Positions 1-5,225 of a stretch of 5,487 nt of DNA are shown piece by piece (the stretch's first letter is position 1; every line of letters starts with the position of its first letter). The DNA lies in assembly GCA_950073955.1 (NCBI GenBank), contig CATMRH010000073.1:1-5487 (forward strand), read 5' to 3'. Source of the DNA: an uncultured archaeon (lineage in GTDB: Archaea; Thermoproteota; Nitrososphaeria; Nitrososphaerales; Nitrosopumilaceae). The notes below the pieces were generated by a model. It ran no database searches. It saw only the letters and a program-made list of their open reading frames with translations, and was not told the origin of the DNA. The translations under genes were made by a program, and so were the position numbers.

Positions 1-197
1 TATCTTGTTGCATCTTGAACCAGAGTTTCATGGAGGGGACAACCTTGAGTTGTCATTGTCATTTTAATATTAACGTCATTGTTTTCTGCAACATCAATTC
101 CATAAATCAAACCCATCTCTACAATGTTAAGTGGAACTTCAGGATCCATGCATTGCTTGAGAGAATCTTCAATTGTTTGTGCAGAAACTGGACTCAT
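1..197 (-). CDS. DUF59/MIP18 family (SufT/PaaD-like) Fe-S assembly protein, 5' part only
   Basis: The gene reads leftward from an ATG at 195-197 and runs off the window edge, leaving 65 codons. The protein starts MSPVSAQTIEDSLKQCMDPE, and residues 18-34 read DPEVPLNIVEMGLIYGI, the signature of the DUF59/MIP18 fold (usual form DPEIPxNIVDLGLVY). Residues 46-55 (MTMTTQGCPL) match the second family motif (usual form MTLTSPGCP), with the conserved Cys at position 53. Family members act in the cytosol in Fe-S cluster assembly or maturation (SufT, CIA2/MIP18) or in phenylacetate oxygenase maturation (PaaD). The usual length is about 100 residues, so roughly a third is missing. It lies 39 bp downstream of the mtnA-like gene on the same strand and may be cotranscribed with it or use its own promoter in the T-rich gap. 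The Fe-S role is inferred from the family; the exact client is unknown. Confidence 0.85.
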   Translation of the reverse strand, partial: MSPVSAQTIEDSLKQCMDPEVPLNIVEMGLIYGIDVAENNDVNIKMTMTTQGCPLHETLVQDATR

Positions 198-236
198 ATT
201 GTAAAATGCAGTTTAAAAAACAATAAAAACTTTCTA
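198..236 (-). promoter_or_regulatory. T-rich gap between mtnA-like and DUF59 genes: possible terminator and/or weak promoter
   Basis: This 39-bp gap, read on the minus strand after the mtnA-like TAA, holds two T-rich tracts (TTTTTATTG at about 230-222 and TTTTTTAAAC at 220-211) before the ATG of the DUF59 gene. Archaeal RNA polymerase commonly terminates at oligo-T tracts, so it could end the mtnA-like transcript. TTTTTAAA also resembles a TATA box, but its centre is only about 18 nt from the ATG, too close for a leaderless start at that codon. The first tract, about 29 nt upstream, is better placed but a poor match. The role is undecided. Confidence 0.35.
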
Positions 237-1298
237 TTAATTAGCTTCAAATAATTTTTTGATAGATTCTTCATAGGGTGGTTTAGCCACACCTTTTTCT
301 GTAATTATTCCTGAAATTAGTTCTGGTGGAGTCATGTCAAATGCAGGATTTATGACTTTGATACCATCTGGAGCTGTTTTTTTGTCTCCAATTCCTGTAA
401 CTTCAGATCCTTTTCTCATCTCAATAATTACATCTTTGGCATCACTTTTCATATCAAATGTAGATAATGGTGCTGCTACATAGAATGGAATTCCGTGTTG
501 TTTAGCCATTGTAGCCACTTGATAAGTTCCAATTTTGTTAAAGACATGACCTGTTTTTACAATTCTGTCTGCACCAACAATCACTTTATCTACCAATCCA
601 TTTGCCATGCTGTATCCTACAGCAGTGTCTGGAATCAAACTAACATCAAATCCATCATGTTTTAGCTCAAATGCAGTTAGTCTAGAGCCTTGTTGTACAG
701 GTCTTGTTTCTGTTGCAATAATTTTGATGTTTTTTCCACTCTCTCTTGTTGCTCTAATTACACCCAATGCAGTTCCATATGCTACAGTAGCTAGTGCACC
801 AGCATTACAATGAGTCATTATGGTATCATTGTCATCAAAAAGAACAGATCCATTTTTTCCCATAGTTTTGTTAATTTCAATATCTTCATCTGCCATTTTT
901 TTGGCTGTAGAAATTACTAGATCTTTAATTTGTTCTACTGAATTTCCAGACTTTGCAATTTTCATTATTTTTTCTAACCCCCATGCTAGGTTTACTGCAG
1001 TTGGTCTTGTCTCAAAGAGAATTTTTCTTGCCTTTTCCAAATCTGAAATTAATTCATCTTTAGTAGTTGTTTTGCTTTGCAGAACTGCTAATGCTAATCC
1101 AAATGCACCTGAAACTCCAATTGCAGGAGCACCTCGCACAACAAGAGTTCTAATGGCATCAGCAACTTGGTTAAAATCATCATATTTGACAAAAACAAGT
1201 TCGTTTGGTAACTTGGTTTGATCAATCATCACAACTTTGTTGTCTTTCCACTCTACTGTTCTAGGGAAGGAAGAAGTTTCGCTTAATCGTTCGTCCAA
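237..1298 (-). CDS. mtnA: S-methyl-5-thioribose-1-phosphate isomerase (MtnA; aIF-2B/eIF-2B alpha-beta-delta family)
   Basis: This 353-residue protein has the full length usual for MtnA. The family interconverts 5-methylthioribose-1-phosphate and 5-methylthioribulose-1-phosphate in cytosolic methionine salvage, recycling methylthioadenosine. Visible motifs in order are RGAPAIG (55-61), TRPTAVNLAWGL (97-108), THCNAGALAT (162-171) with the catalytic-type Cys164, GADRI (242-246) with Asp244, NKIGTYQVA (254-262), GIPFYVAAP (269-277) and INPAFDMTPPELI (316-328). The Cys/Asp pair corresponds to the catalytic pair known in Bacillus MtnA. Related aIF-2B subunits and ribose-1,5-bisphosphate isomerases share the fold; the TRPTAVNL and FDMTPPELI blocks favour MtnA, though archaeal homologues are often annotated as aIF-2B-like. 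The start is TTG: upstream in frame there is no ATG, GTG or TTG before a TAG at 1347-1349, and the next Met is residue 24, beyond conserved N-terminal sequence. A TATA-like box sits about 28 nt upstream, suggesting a leaderless mRNA. Confidence 0.85.
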   Translation of the reverse strand: MDERLSETSSFPRTVEWKDNKVVMIDQTKLPNELVFVKYDDFNQVADAIRTLVVRGAPAIGVSGAFGLALAVLQSKTTTKDELISDLEKARKILFETRPTAVNLAWGLEKIMKIAKSGNSVEQIKDLVISTAKKMADEDIEINKTMGKNGSVLFDDNDTIMTHCNAGALATVAYGTALGVIRATRESGKNIKIIATETRPVQQGSRLTAFELKHDGFDVSLIPDTAVGYSMANGLVDKVIVGADRIVKTGHVFNKIGTYQVATMAKQHGIPFYVAAPLSTFDMKSDAKDVIIEMRKGSEVTGIGDKKTAPDGIKVINPAFDMTPPELISGIITEKGVAKPPYEESIKKLFEAN

Positions 1299-1322
1299 GT
1301 TAGCTTGAATGTTTTCAAACTT

Positions 1323-1330
1323 TATTAAAA
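1323..1330 (-). promoter_or_regulatory. TATA-like box of the mtnA-like gene
   Basis: On the minus strand this reads TTTTAATA, close to the archaeal consensus TTTAWATA. Its centre is about 28 nt upstream of the TTG start at 1298, placing transcription initiation at or within 2 nt of the start codon. No Shine-Dalgarno-like purine run precedes the TTG, which fits a leaderless transcript. Confidence 0.5.
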
Positions 1331-1385
1331 CTATACCAAGAAAAGCCTACGAATAATTAATGGAGCCTGTAATTCAAATAATAGT

Positions 1386-1400
1386 TTTATGCATAAATTA
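1386..1400 (+). promoter_or_regulatory. TATA-like region with 12-bp palindrome, likely promoter of the membrane protein/glycosyltransferase pair
   Basis: Bases 1386-1397 read TTTATGCATAAA, a perfect 12-bp palindrome, and the right half plus the next bases (CATAAATT, 1392-1399) resemble an archaeal TATA element. Its centre is about 34 nt upstream of the ATG at 1430, predicting initiation near 1422 and a leader of about 8 nt. An AGG at 1416-1418 could serve as a weak ribosome-binding site only if transcription starts a little earlier. The palindrome lies within the 131-bp divergent region shared with the mtnA-like gene. Confidence 0.4.
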
Positions 1401-1429
1401 AGTAAGATCTATACTAGGAAAAGAGAATA

Positions 1430-1789
1430 ATGATTAAAGAACTTTATCACAAAATACGGTTAGGTCAAGCAGTAGTTTTTCCAGTATTATCAATGATTAA
1501 TTTTATTATAATTTCATATTCATTAACAACGATAAAAGATATTATACCAATTCATTTTTACATTCCAATTTTTGCAATTGTACTAATTTCCATGTTAATG
1601 GTAATTGGAAGTGTTTTTCATAATAAGCAACAATCAACGGATTTTAACATGAATTTTAGAAAACAAACCCATTTGATAAAGTCAATAAGATTAATGTTGG
1701 AGTCACAATTGAATAAAACTCCAGAAACGGAAACATGGATTAAAGAATTAGAAAAAATGGAAAATGAACATGGGCAAGATAAATTATGA
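1430..1789 (+). CDS. Small membrane protein with two predicted transmembrane segments, unknown function
   Basis: I do not recognise a family for this 119-residue protein. Two hydrophobic stretches stand out: about 12-32 (QAVVFPVLSMINFIIISY and onward) and about 41-63 (IHFYIPIFAIVLISMLMVIG and onward), joined by a short loop, followed by a charged C-terminal tail (64-119) rich in Lys, Gln and Glu that looks helical. A two-span hairpin anchor with a cytoplasmic tail is the simplest topology. The reading frame is supported by the coherent hydrophobic pattern, a plausible promoter upstream and a 20- to 26-nt overlap with the next gene, which implies translational coupling. Its partner is a family 2 glycosyltransferase, so a role in anchoring or assisting surface or lipid glycosylation can be guessed but not shown. 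Composition is very AT-rich: three consecutive 60-base lines from 1501 have 9, 17 and 15 G/C. Confidence 0.7.
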   Translation: MIKELYHKIRLGQAVVFPVLSMINFIIISYSLTTIKDIIPIHFYIPIFAIVLISMLMVIGSVFHNKQQSTDFNMNFRKQTHLIKSIRLMLESQLNKTPETETWIKELEKMENEHGQDKL

Positions 1790-2627
1790 TGTGCTAATTC
1801 CTGCAAGGAATGAGGAACTCATGATTGAAAAAACATTATATCACGTTAACAAACAATCAATCAAACCAAATTCAGTAATTGTTGTAAATGATAACTCCAA
1901 AGATAGAACAAAAGAAATTGCAGAGTCTTATGGAGTAAAAGTCATTGATTTTCCCTATGAACATAAAAATTGGGTTATAAGTGGAAAGTTAGGCATTGTG
2001 TTTTCATTTGGAATGGAACACTTTGATAAAAATAATTCTCATTTTATGATTCTTGGTGCGGATCATATCTTGCCTGAAAACTATACTGAAGACATTATCA
2101 AAAACATGAAAAAAGATGATGTGGATATGGCATCTGGAATTATAGAGAATGAGGTAACTAAATCACCTAGAGGTTCAGGAAGAATTTTTACAAAAAAAGC
2201 AATGGAATGTTTAGATTGGAAATATCAATCTAATTTTGGTTATGAAACTTATGCATTGTTTAAGATACAATCAGAGGGCATGAAAGCAAGGGTCTATCCT
2301 ATAATAACAAAAACCCAAAGACCTACAGGAACAAATTATAACAAAAAAAAATTTTATCATATGGGATTTTCCTACAAGGCGTTAGGTTATACTTCGTTTT
2401 ACAGTATTGGTAGAGGTTTAACTATTGCAAAAAAATATGGATTGTATAATGGTTTGATGTTTTCAATAGGTTTCTTTTCAAATCGTAATGTAACTTACAA
2501 TGAAAAAATATGTAAATACTGTAAAAAAAATCTCGAACATTCTTGGGAAGATCTTTTCTATAGCCCAAAACAATTACTAAAAAAACTAACAACTAGTGGA
2601 TCATCTGAAAAGATAAATTCTAATTAA
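1764..2627 (+). CDS. Family 2 glycosyltransferase (GT-A fold)
   Basis: This 287-residue protein (285 if it starts at the second ATG, 1770, which has a purine-rich GGAAAA a few bases upstream) has a GT2 N-terminus: YDVLIPARNEE (8-18), then SVIVVNDNSKDRT (37-49) with the nucleotide-sugar-binding Asp43. The usual DAD/DxD block appears as ILGADHILPENY (96-107), with Gly at the first Asp position and Asp100 kept. RGSGRIFTKKAMECLDW (136-152) and ETYALFKIQSEG (161-172) match the acceptor-side and catalytic regions of GT2 enzymes. It would transfer a sugar from an activated nucleotide donor, probably at the cytoplasmic face of the membrane. No clear transmembrane span is visible; 228-240 (LYNGLMFSIGFFS) is mildly hydrophobic. 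A CxxC (Cys250, Cys253) near the C-terminus is unusual. It overlaps the small membrane protein gene, suggesting joint expression. Donor and acceptor cannot be read from the sequence; surface glycan, S-layer or polar-lipid glycosylation are options. Confidence 0.85.
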   Translation: MNMGKINYDVLIPARNEELMIEKTLYHVNKQSIKPNSVIVVNDNSKDRTKEIAESYGVKVIDFPYEHKNWVISGKLGIVFSFGMEHFDKNNSHFMILGADHILPENYTEDIIKNMKKDDVDMASGIIENEVTKSPRGSGRIFTKKAMECLDWKYQSNFGYETYALFKIQSEGMKARVYPIITKTQRPTGTNYNKKKFYHMGFSYKALGYTSFYSIGRGLTIAKKYGLYNGLMFSIGFFSNRNVTYNEKICKYCKKNLEHSWEDLFYSPKQLLKKLTTSGSSEKINSN

Positions 2628-2675
2628 TTCTACTTTGCCCTTTTGTAAAAATTTTAAAATTTAAAAATAAAGATT
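2628..2675. terminator. Bidirectional T/A-rich terminator region between convergent genes
   Basis: This 48-bp gap separates the stop of the glycosyltransferase (2625-2627) from the stop of the radical SAM gene (2676-2678, minus strand). It carries T runs on both strands: CCCTTTTG and ATTTTAAAATTT on plus, and TTTATTTTTAAATTTT-type runs on minus. A perfect 14-bp palindrome (AAATTTTAAAATTT) lies at 2649-2662, AT-only and so a weak hairpin. Oligo-T tracts are the known archaeal termination signal, and the convergent layout makes this the obvious termination site for both transcripts. Confidence 0.6.
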
Positions 2676-4355
2676 CTACATTGTAGCCTGTTCTGCATCA
2701 TGGAACATCTGACTCTTTGCACAGCCAGCAGCAAGTTCATCGCCTGCTCCACGTCTCATAAGACCACGGTAAAGGCCATCTTCTAGTTTGACACCTTCTC
2801 TTTCTTCCCATTCCTCTACAGTGATGGAGAATTTCTTTTGGATTCTGTCTCTATACCATTCAGGAATTACATTAAATGCACAGAATGGGATTATTCTAAG
2901 ATCAGGAGTCACATAATGAATATCACATCTTTGTAGTCTTTCTAGGTCTTCATTGTATTTGTCTTGAAAGTGCATCATACCAAGGAACAGTCCCTTAACG
3001 TGCCATGAACCAATTGAATCAAATGATCTCTTCATGAGTATATTGCCAAACATCTTTGCCATGTCTAATCCTGCTGGTTGTTTCTTGGAATCAACAAATC
3101 CTTTGAGTTTTCTTACAACTTCAAGCATTGTAAAGTATTTGTTTTTACCAGAACGAATCTCTTCTGCTTTATCTTCAAATAGTTCTAACATACCTTGAAT
3201 ATCACAGAATTTTGTTAATGGAACAAACTTCTTTGTTTCTGCATCTTCAAAGATGTATGTTCCTGCACCACAAGCAAAGTGGATTGATAGTTCGTATTTT
3301 GGTTTGCTTGAGAATGCTTCAATTACATTTGTTAGTGGCATACAACTTGGAACTGGGAACCAGTCATCAACAGTTACCTCACCGTTTGTTTGTTCTTCAA
3401 TTCTTTGGATACAATCAGGAACTGTAATTCTATATTTTTCACGTTCTTGTTTTCCCATTCTTCCAGTAAGTGATACTGGTTGGAAGTTTACGGCATGAAC
3501 TATATCCATGTTCTTTTGTGCATATCTGATCATTCCACCTAATTCGTGGTCATTAATTGATTTGATTACTGTTGGAACAAATACTACAGAAGTACCTGTC
3601 TTTCTACAACTGTCAAGTGCATATGGAATCTCCCAGTGGTTCTTTGGGTTTGTTCTTGCAGTTACACCATCAAAGGAAAGATACAAGTTGTTACATCCAG
3701 CAAGTCGTACTTCTCTTGCAGATTCTGGATCCATTGCGTGTCTAATACCGTTGGTATTCATTTGGATATGGTCAACACCTTCCTCTTTCATTATTTTAAT
3801 AACATCAGCAATATCTTCTCTAAGCATTGGTTCACCACCAGTAATCTGCATAGAGTTTCCAGGAATTGGTCTTTCAGCTCTTAGAGTCTTCATCATTGCT
3901 CTGATTTGAGTATGATCTGGCTCGTACATGTAAGCGCCTTCAAGGCCTTTCTTTACATAAAAGAAGCAATACCAACATGTTAAATCACATCTGTTAGTTA
4001 CAATCATGTTTGCAAGTCCGCTGTGAGATAAGTGATTTGAACATAATCCACAGTTGTTTGGACAAGAGCATCTGTCAATCATTACGTTTGGAGAATGGGC
4101 ACCTTTTCCATCTACCCAATATGTACTGAATTTCTTGTACATTTCATAAGAACCAAAGTATAATTCCTCACATTCACCGTGAGTTGGACATATTTTGGTC
4201 ATGAAGACCTGACTATCTCTCTCAAAGACCTCTGCATCCAGAATCATGTTACAATCTGGACAGATACTTTGAGTGAATCTAATAGTAGTCTTTTTGCTTA
4301 AATTTTTAGTCGATTGATTAGATATCTGAATTAGAGCCATGCCTACATTAGGCAT
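2676..4355 (-). CDS. tes: Radical SAM tetraether lipid synthase family protein (Tes, MJ0619-like)
   Basis: Tes joins the hydrocarbon tails of two archaeol-type lipids by C-C bonds to make the membrane-spanning tetraether core (GDGT); it is a multi-cluster radical SAM enzyme. Numbering is from the ATG at 4355 (559 aa). A rubredoxin-like site is seen as CPDC (32-35) with CPTHGEC (56-62); a Cys-rich auxiliary site as CSCPNNCGLCSNH (96-108); the radical SAM motif CDLTCWYC (Cys123, 127, 130); ITGGEP (171-176) for SAM binding; MNTNGI (199-204) and LYLSFDGV (224-231) in the barrel. The C-terminal part contains MHFQDKYNEDLERLQRCDIHY (461-481) and PDLRIIPFCAFN (484-495), also family-like, whose Cys477 and Cys492 may bind another cluster. 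Domain order and length fit Tes. The ATG at 4340 (554 aa) may be the true start because the TATA box is too close to 4355. G+C is about 40%, above its neighbours. Paralogues in this family make the exact substrate uncertain. Confidence 0.78.
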   Translation of the reverse strand: MPNVGMALIQISNQSTKNLSKKTTIRFTQSICPDCNMILDAEVFERDSQVFMTKICPTHGECEELYFGSYEMYKKFSTYWVDGKGAHSPNVMIDRCSCPNNCGLCSNHLSHSGLANMIVTNRCDLTCWYCFFYVKKGLEGAYMYEPDHTQIRAMMKTLRAERPIPGNSMQITGGEPMLREDIADVIKIMKEEGVDHIQMNTNGIRHAMDPESAREVRLAGCNNLYLSFDGVTARTNPKNHWEIPYALDSCRKTGTSVVFVPTVIKSINDHELGGMIRYAQKNMDIVHAVNFQPVSLTGRMGKQEREKYRITVPDCIQRIEEQTNGEVTVDDWFPVPSCMPLTNVIEAFSSKPKYELSIHFACGAGTYIFEDAETKKFVPLTKFCDIQGMLELFEDKAEEIRSGKNKYFTMLEVVRKLKGFVDSKKQPAGLDMAKMFGNILMKRSFDSIGSWHVKGLFLGMMHFQDKYNEDLERLQRCDIHYVTPDLRIIPFCAFNVIPEWYRDRIQKKFSITVEEWEEREGVKLEDGLYRGLMRRGAGDELAAGCAKSQMFHDAEQATM

Positions 4356-4368
4356 TTTTCTGAATTAG

Positions 4369-4376
4369 TATATAAT
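4369..4376 (-). promoter_or_regulatory. TATA box of the Tes-family gene
   Basis: The minus strand reads ATTATATA, a good archaeal TATA element. Its centre (about 4372) is only 17 nt upstream of the ATG at 4355 but 32 nt upstream of the ATG at 4340. With the usual 25-27 nt spacing, transcription would begin near 4346, between the two ATGs, favouring translation from 4340 with a very short leader. Confidence 0.6.
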
Positions 4377-4380
4377 GCAT

Positions 4381-4403
4381 TTCACACTTGCCCCCGTGTG
4401 GAA
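4381..4403. repeat. Imperfect inverted repeat between the divergent tes and trmB-like promoters (possible operator)
   Basis: The arms are CACAC (4383-4387) and GTGTG (4396-4400) around an 8-nt C-rich spacer (TTGCCCCC). The match extends outward to TTCACAC against GTGTGGAA with one extra base. The dyad lies directly behind the TATA box of the Tes-family gene and about 26 bp before that of the trmB-like gene, where a regulator could affect either promoter. It does not match the Thermococcales TrmB sequence (TATCAC, 5 nt, GTGATA). Operator function is inference. Confidence 0.35.
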
Positions 4404-4425
4404 TTTAGGAAGCAAGCATATGTGA

Positions 4426-4433
4426 TTTAAATA
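4426..4433 (+). promoter_or_regulatory. Consensus TATA box of the trmB-like/DtxR operon
   Basis: TTTAAATA is an exact match to the archaeal TATA consensus TTTAWATA. Its centre is about 27 nt upstream of the GTG at 4457, so transcription should begin at or within a base of the start codon, giving a leaderless mRNA. This spacing is the main support for the GTG as start. Confidence 0.75.
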
Positions 4434-4441
4434 CCAAAGCT

Positions 4442-4455
4442 GATCGATTAGATCG
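4442..4455. repeat. GATCG direct repeat / CGAT-ATCG dyad at the predicted trmB-like transcription start
   Basis: GATCG occurs at 4442-4446 and 4451-4455 (9-bp period), and CGAT (4445-4448) faces ATCG (4452-4455) across 3 nt. It sits between the TATA box and the predicted start site, where a bound protein would block transcription. The arms are short, so chance is a real alternative. Confidence 0.2.
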
Positions 4456-4456
4456 C

Positions 4457-5224
4457 GTGAGCATATCTGATAAAACAAGAAAGGCTTTAGAAAAAATTGG
4501 TCTTACAAGTTATGAAATTAGAACATTTTCTGCCCTACTTAAAGCAGGAGAACAAACAGCATCAGATCTTAGTCAAAAGTCAGGAGTACCATATTCAAAA
4601 ATTTACGAAGTACTTGGAACTCTAGAAGAAAAAAGTTGGATTGGTTCAGATGATTCAAGACCAACAAAATATTTTGCAAAATCACCATCAACAGGACTAG
4701 AAACCACAAAACAAAAAATAGAAAATGATTTTTTACAGAATAAAACTGTAATTCTGAATGAATTAGTTCCATTGTATGAAAAAAGTGGAACAAGTGAAAA
4801 ACCAGACATTTGGGTACTTTCAGGTTCAACTAACATTGCTTCTAAAATTTTAGAAATGGTTGAGTCTTGTAGAAATGAAGTAATGATTGCATTACCTCAA
4901 GCTGGAGAAGAACTAGTTAAACAGGCATTACCAAAATTAAGATCACTTCATGATAAAGGGGTAGACATTACAATACTTGCTTCAGATACAATGGATAAAG
5001 AATCTATCAAGGCAATCAAAAGAGTTGCAACTGTAAAGGTCAAGAAAGGTTTGTTTGGAGGGGGAATAATATCTGACAAAAAATATGTTGTAATTTTGTT
5101 AGGTCCAGAAGTAGCAGGTGCAAGTTCTTCGGATATTGTTGCAATTTGGGCAGATCACGCAGGATTAGCTGGATTTGCGCGTCAATACTTTGAATATTTA
5201 TTAAAAGATTCAAAGAAGGTGTGA
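4457..5224 (+). CDS. TrmB-family transcriptional regulator
   Basis: This 255-residue protein has the two-part TrmB layout. Residues about 8-74 form a winged helix-turn-helix: LEKIGLTSYEIRTFSALLKAGE is the typical opening, SDLSQKSGVPYSKIYEVLGTLEEKSWI (37-62) contains the recognition helix, and RPTKYFAKSP (68-77) is the wing. A charged helical linker (about 80-110) probably mediates dimerisation. Residues about 117-250 (from DIWVLSGSTNIASKILEM to WADHAGLAGFARQYFEYLL) are the phospholipase-D-like C-terminal domain found in TrmB proteins. TrmB proteins are known as sugar-responsive regulators in Thermococcales, but in this lineage they are numerous and their ligands mostly unknown. It starts at GTG, with no Shine-Dalgarno, from a leaderless promoter. 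It is divergent from the Tes-family gene and followed after 1 nt by a DtxR-type gene, so it may regulate tes, its own operon, or both. Ligand and targets cannot be read here. Confidence 0.88.
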   Translation: MSISDKTRKALEKIGLTSYEIRTFSALLKAGEQTASDLSQKSGVPYSKIYEVLGTLEEKSWIGSDDSRPTKYFAKSPSTGLETTKQKIENDFLQNKTVILNELVPLYEKSGTSEKPDIWVLSGSTNIASKILEMVESCRNEVMIALPQAGEELVKQALPKLRSLHDKGVDITILASDTMDKESIKAIKRVATVKVKKGLFGGGIISDKKYVVILLGPEVAGASSSDIVAIWADHAGLAGFARQYFEYLLKDSKKV

Positions 5225-5225
5225 T

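Noticed and set aside
15..254. Open frame on the plus strand over the left edge
   Set aside because: It is antisense to the DUF59 gene and the end of the mtnA-like gene, and its translation shows no domain-like pattern; the minus-strand frame carries clear family motifs.
607..1221. Two plus-strand open frames inside the mtnA-like gene
   Set aside because: They are antisense shadows of a strongly conserved isomerase, with no promoter or ribosome-binding site of their own.
2341..2352. A-run in the glycosyltransferase as a possible frameshift site
   Set aside because: The frame stays open and family-like on both sides of the run, so there is no sign of a break or programmed shift.
3212..3909. 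Several overlapping plus-strand open frames inside the tes gene
   Set aside because: They are opposite-strand by-products of the higher-G+C tes coding sequence; the peptides look random and compete with unmistakable radical SAM motifs.
4381..4433. Thermococcales TGM-type TrmB operator (TATCAC, 5 nt, GTGATA)
   Set aside because: Only a half-site-like TATGTGAT at 4419-4426 is present; the symmetrical partner is missing.
4569..4836. Minus-strand open frames within the trmB-like gene
   Set aside because: They are shadows of the TrmB winged-helix coding region and have no family features.
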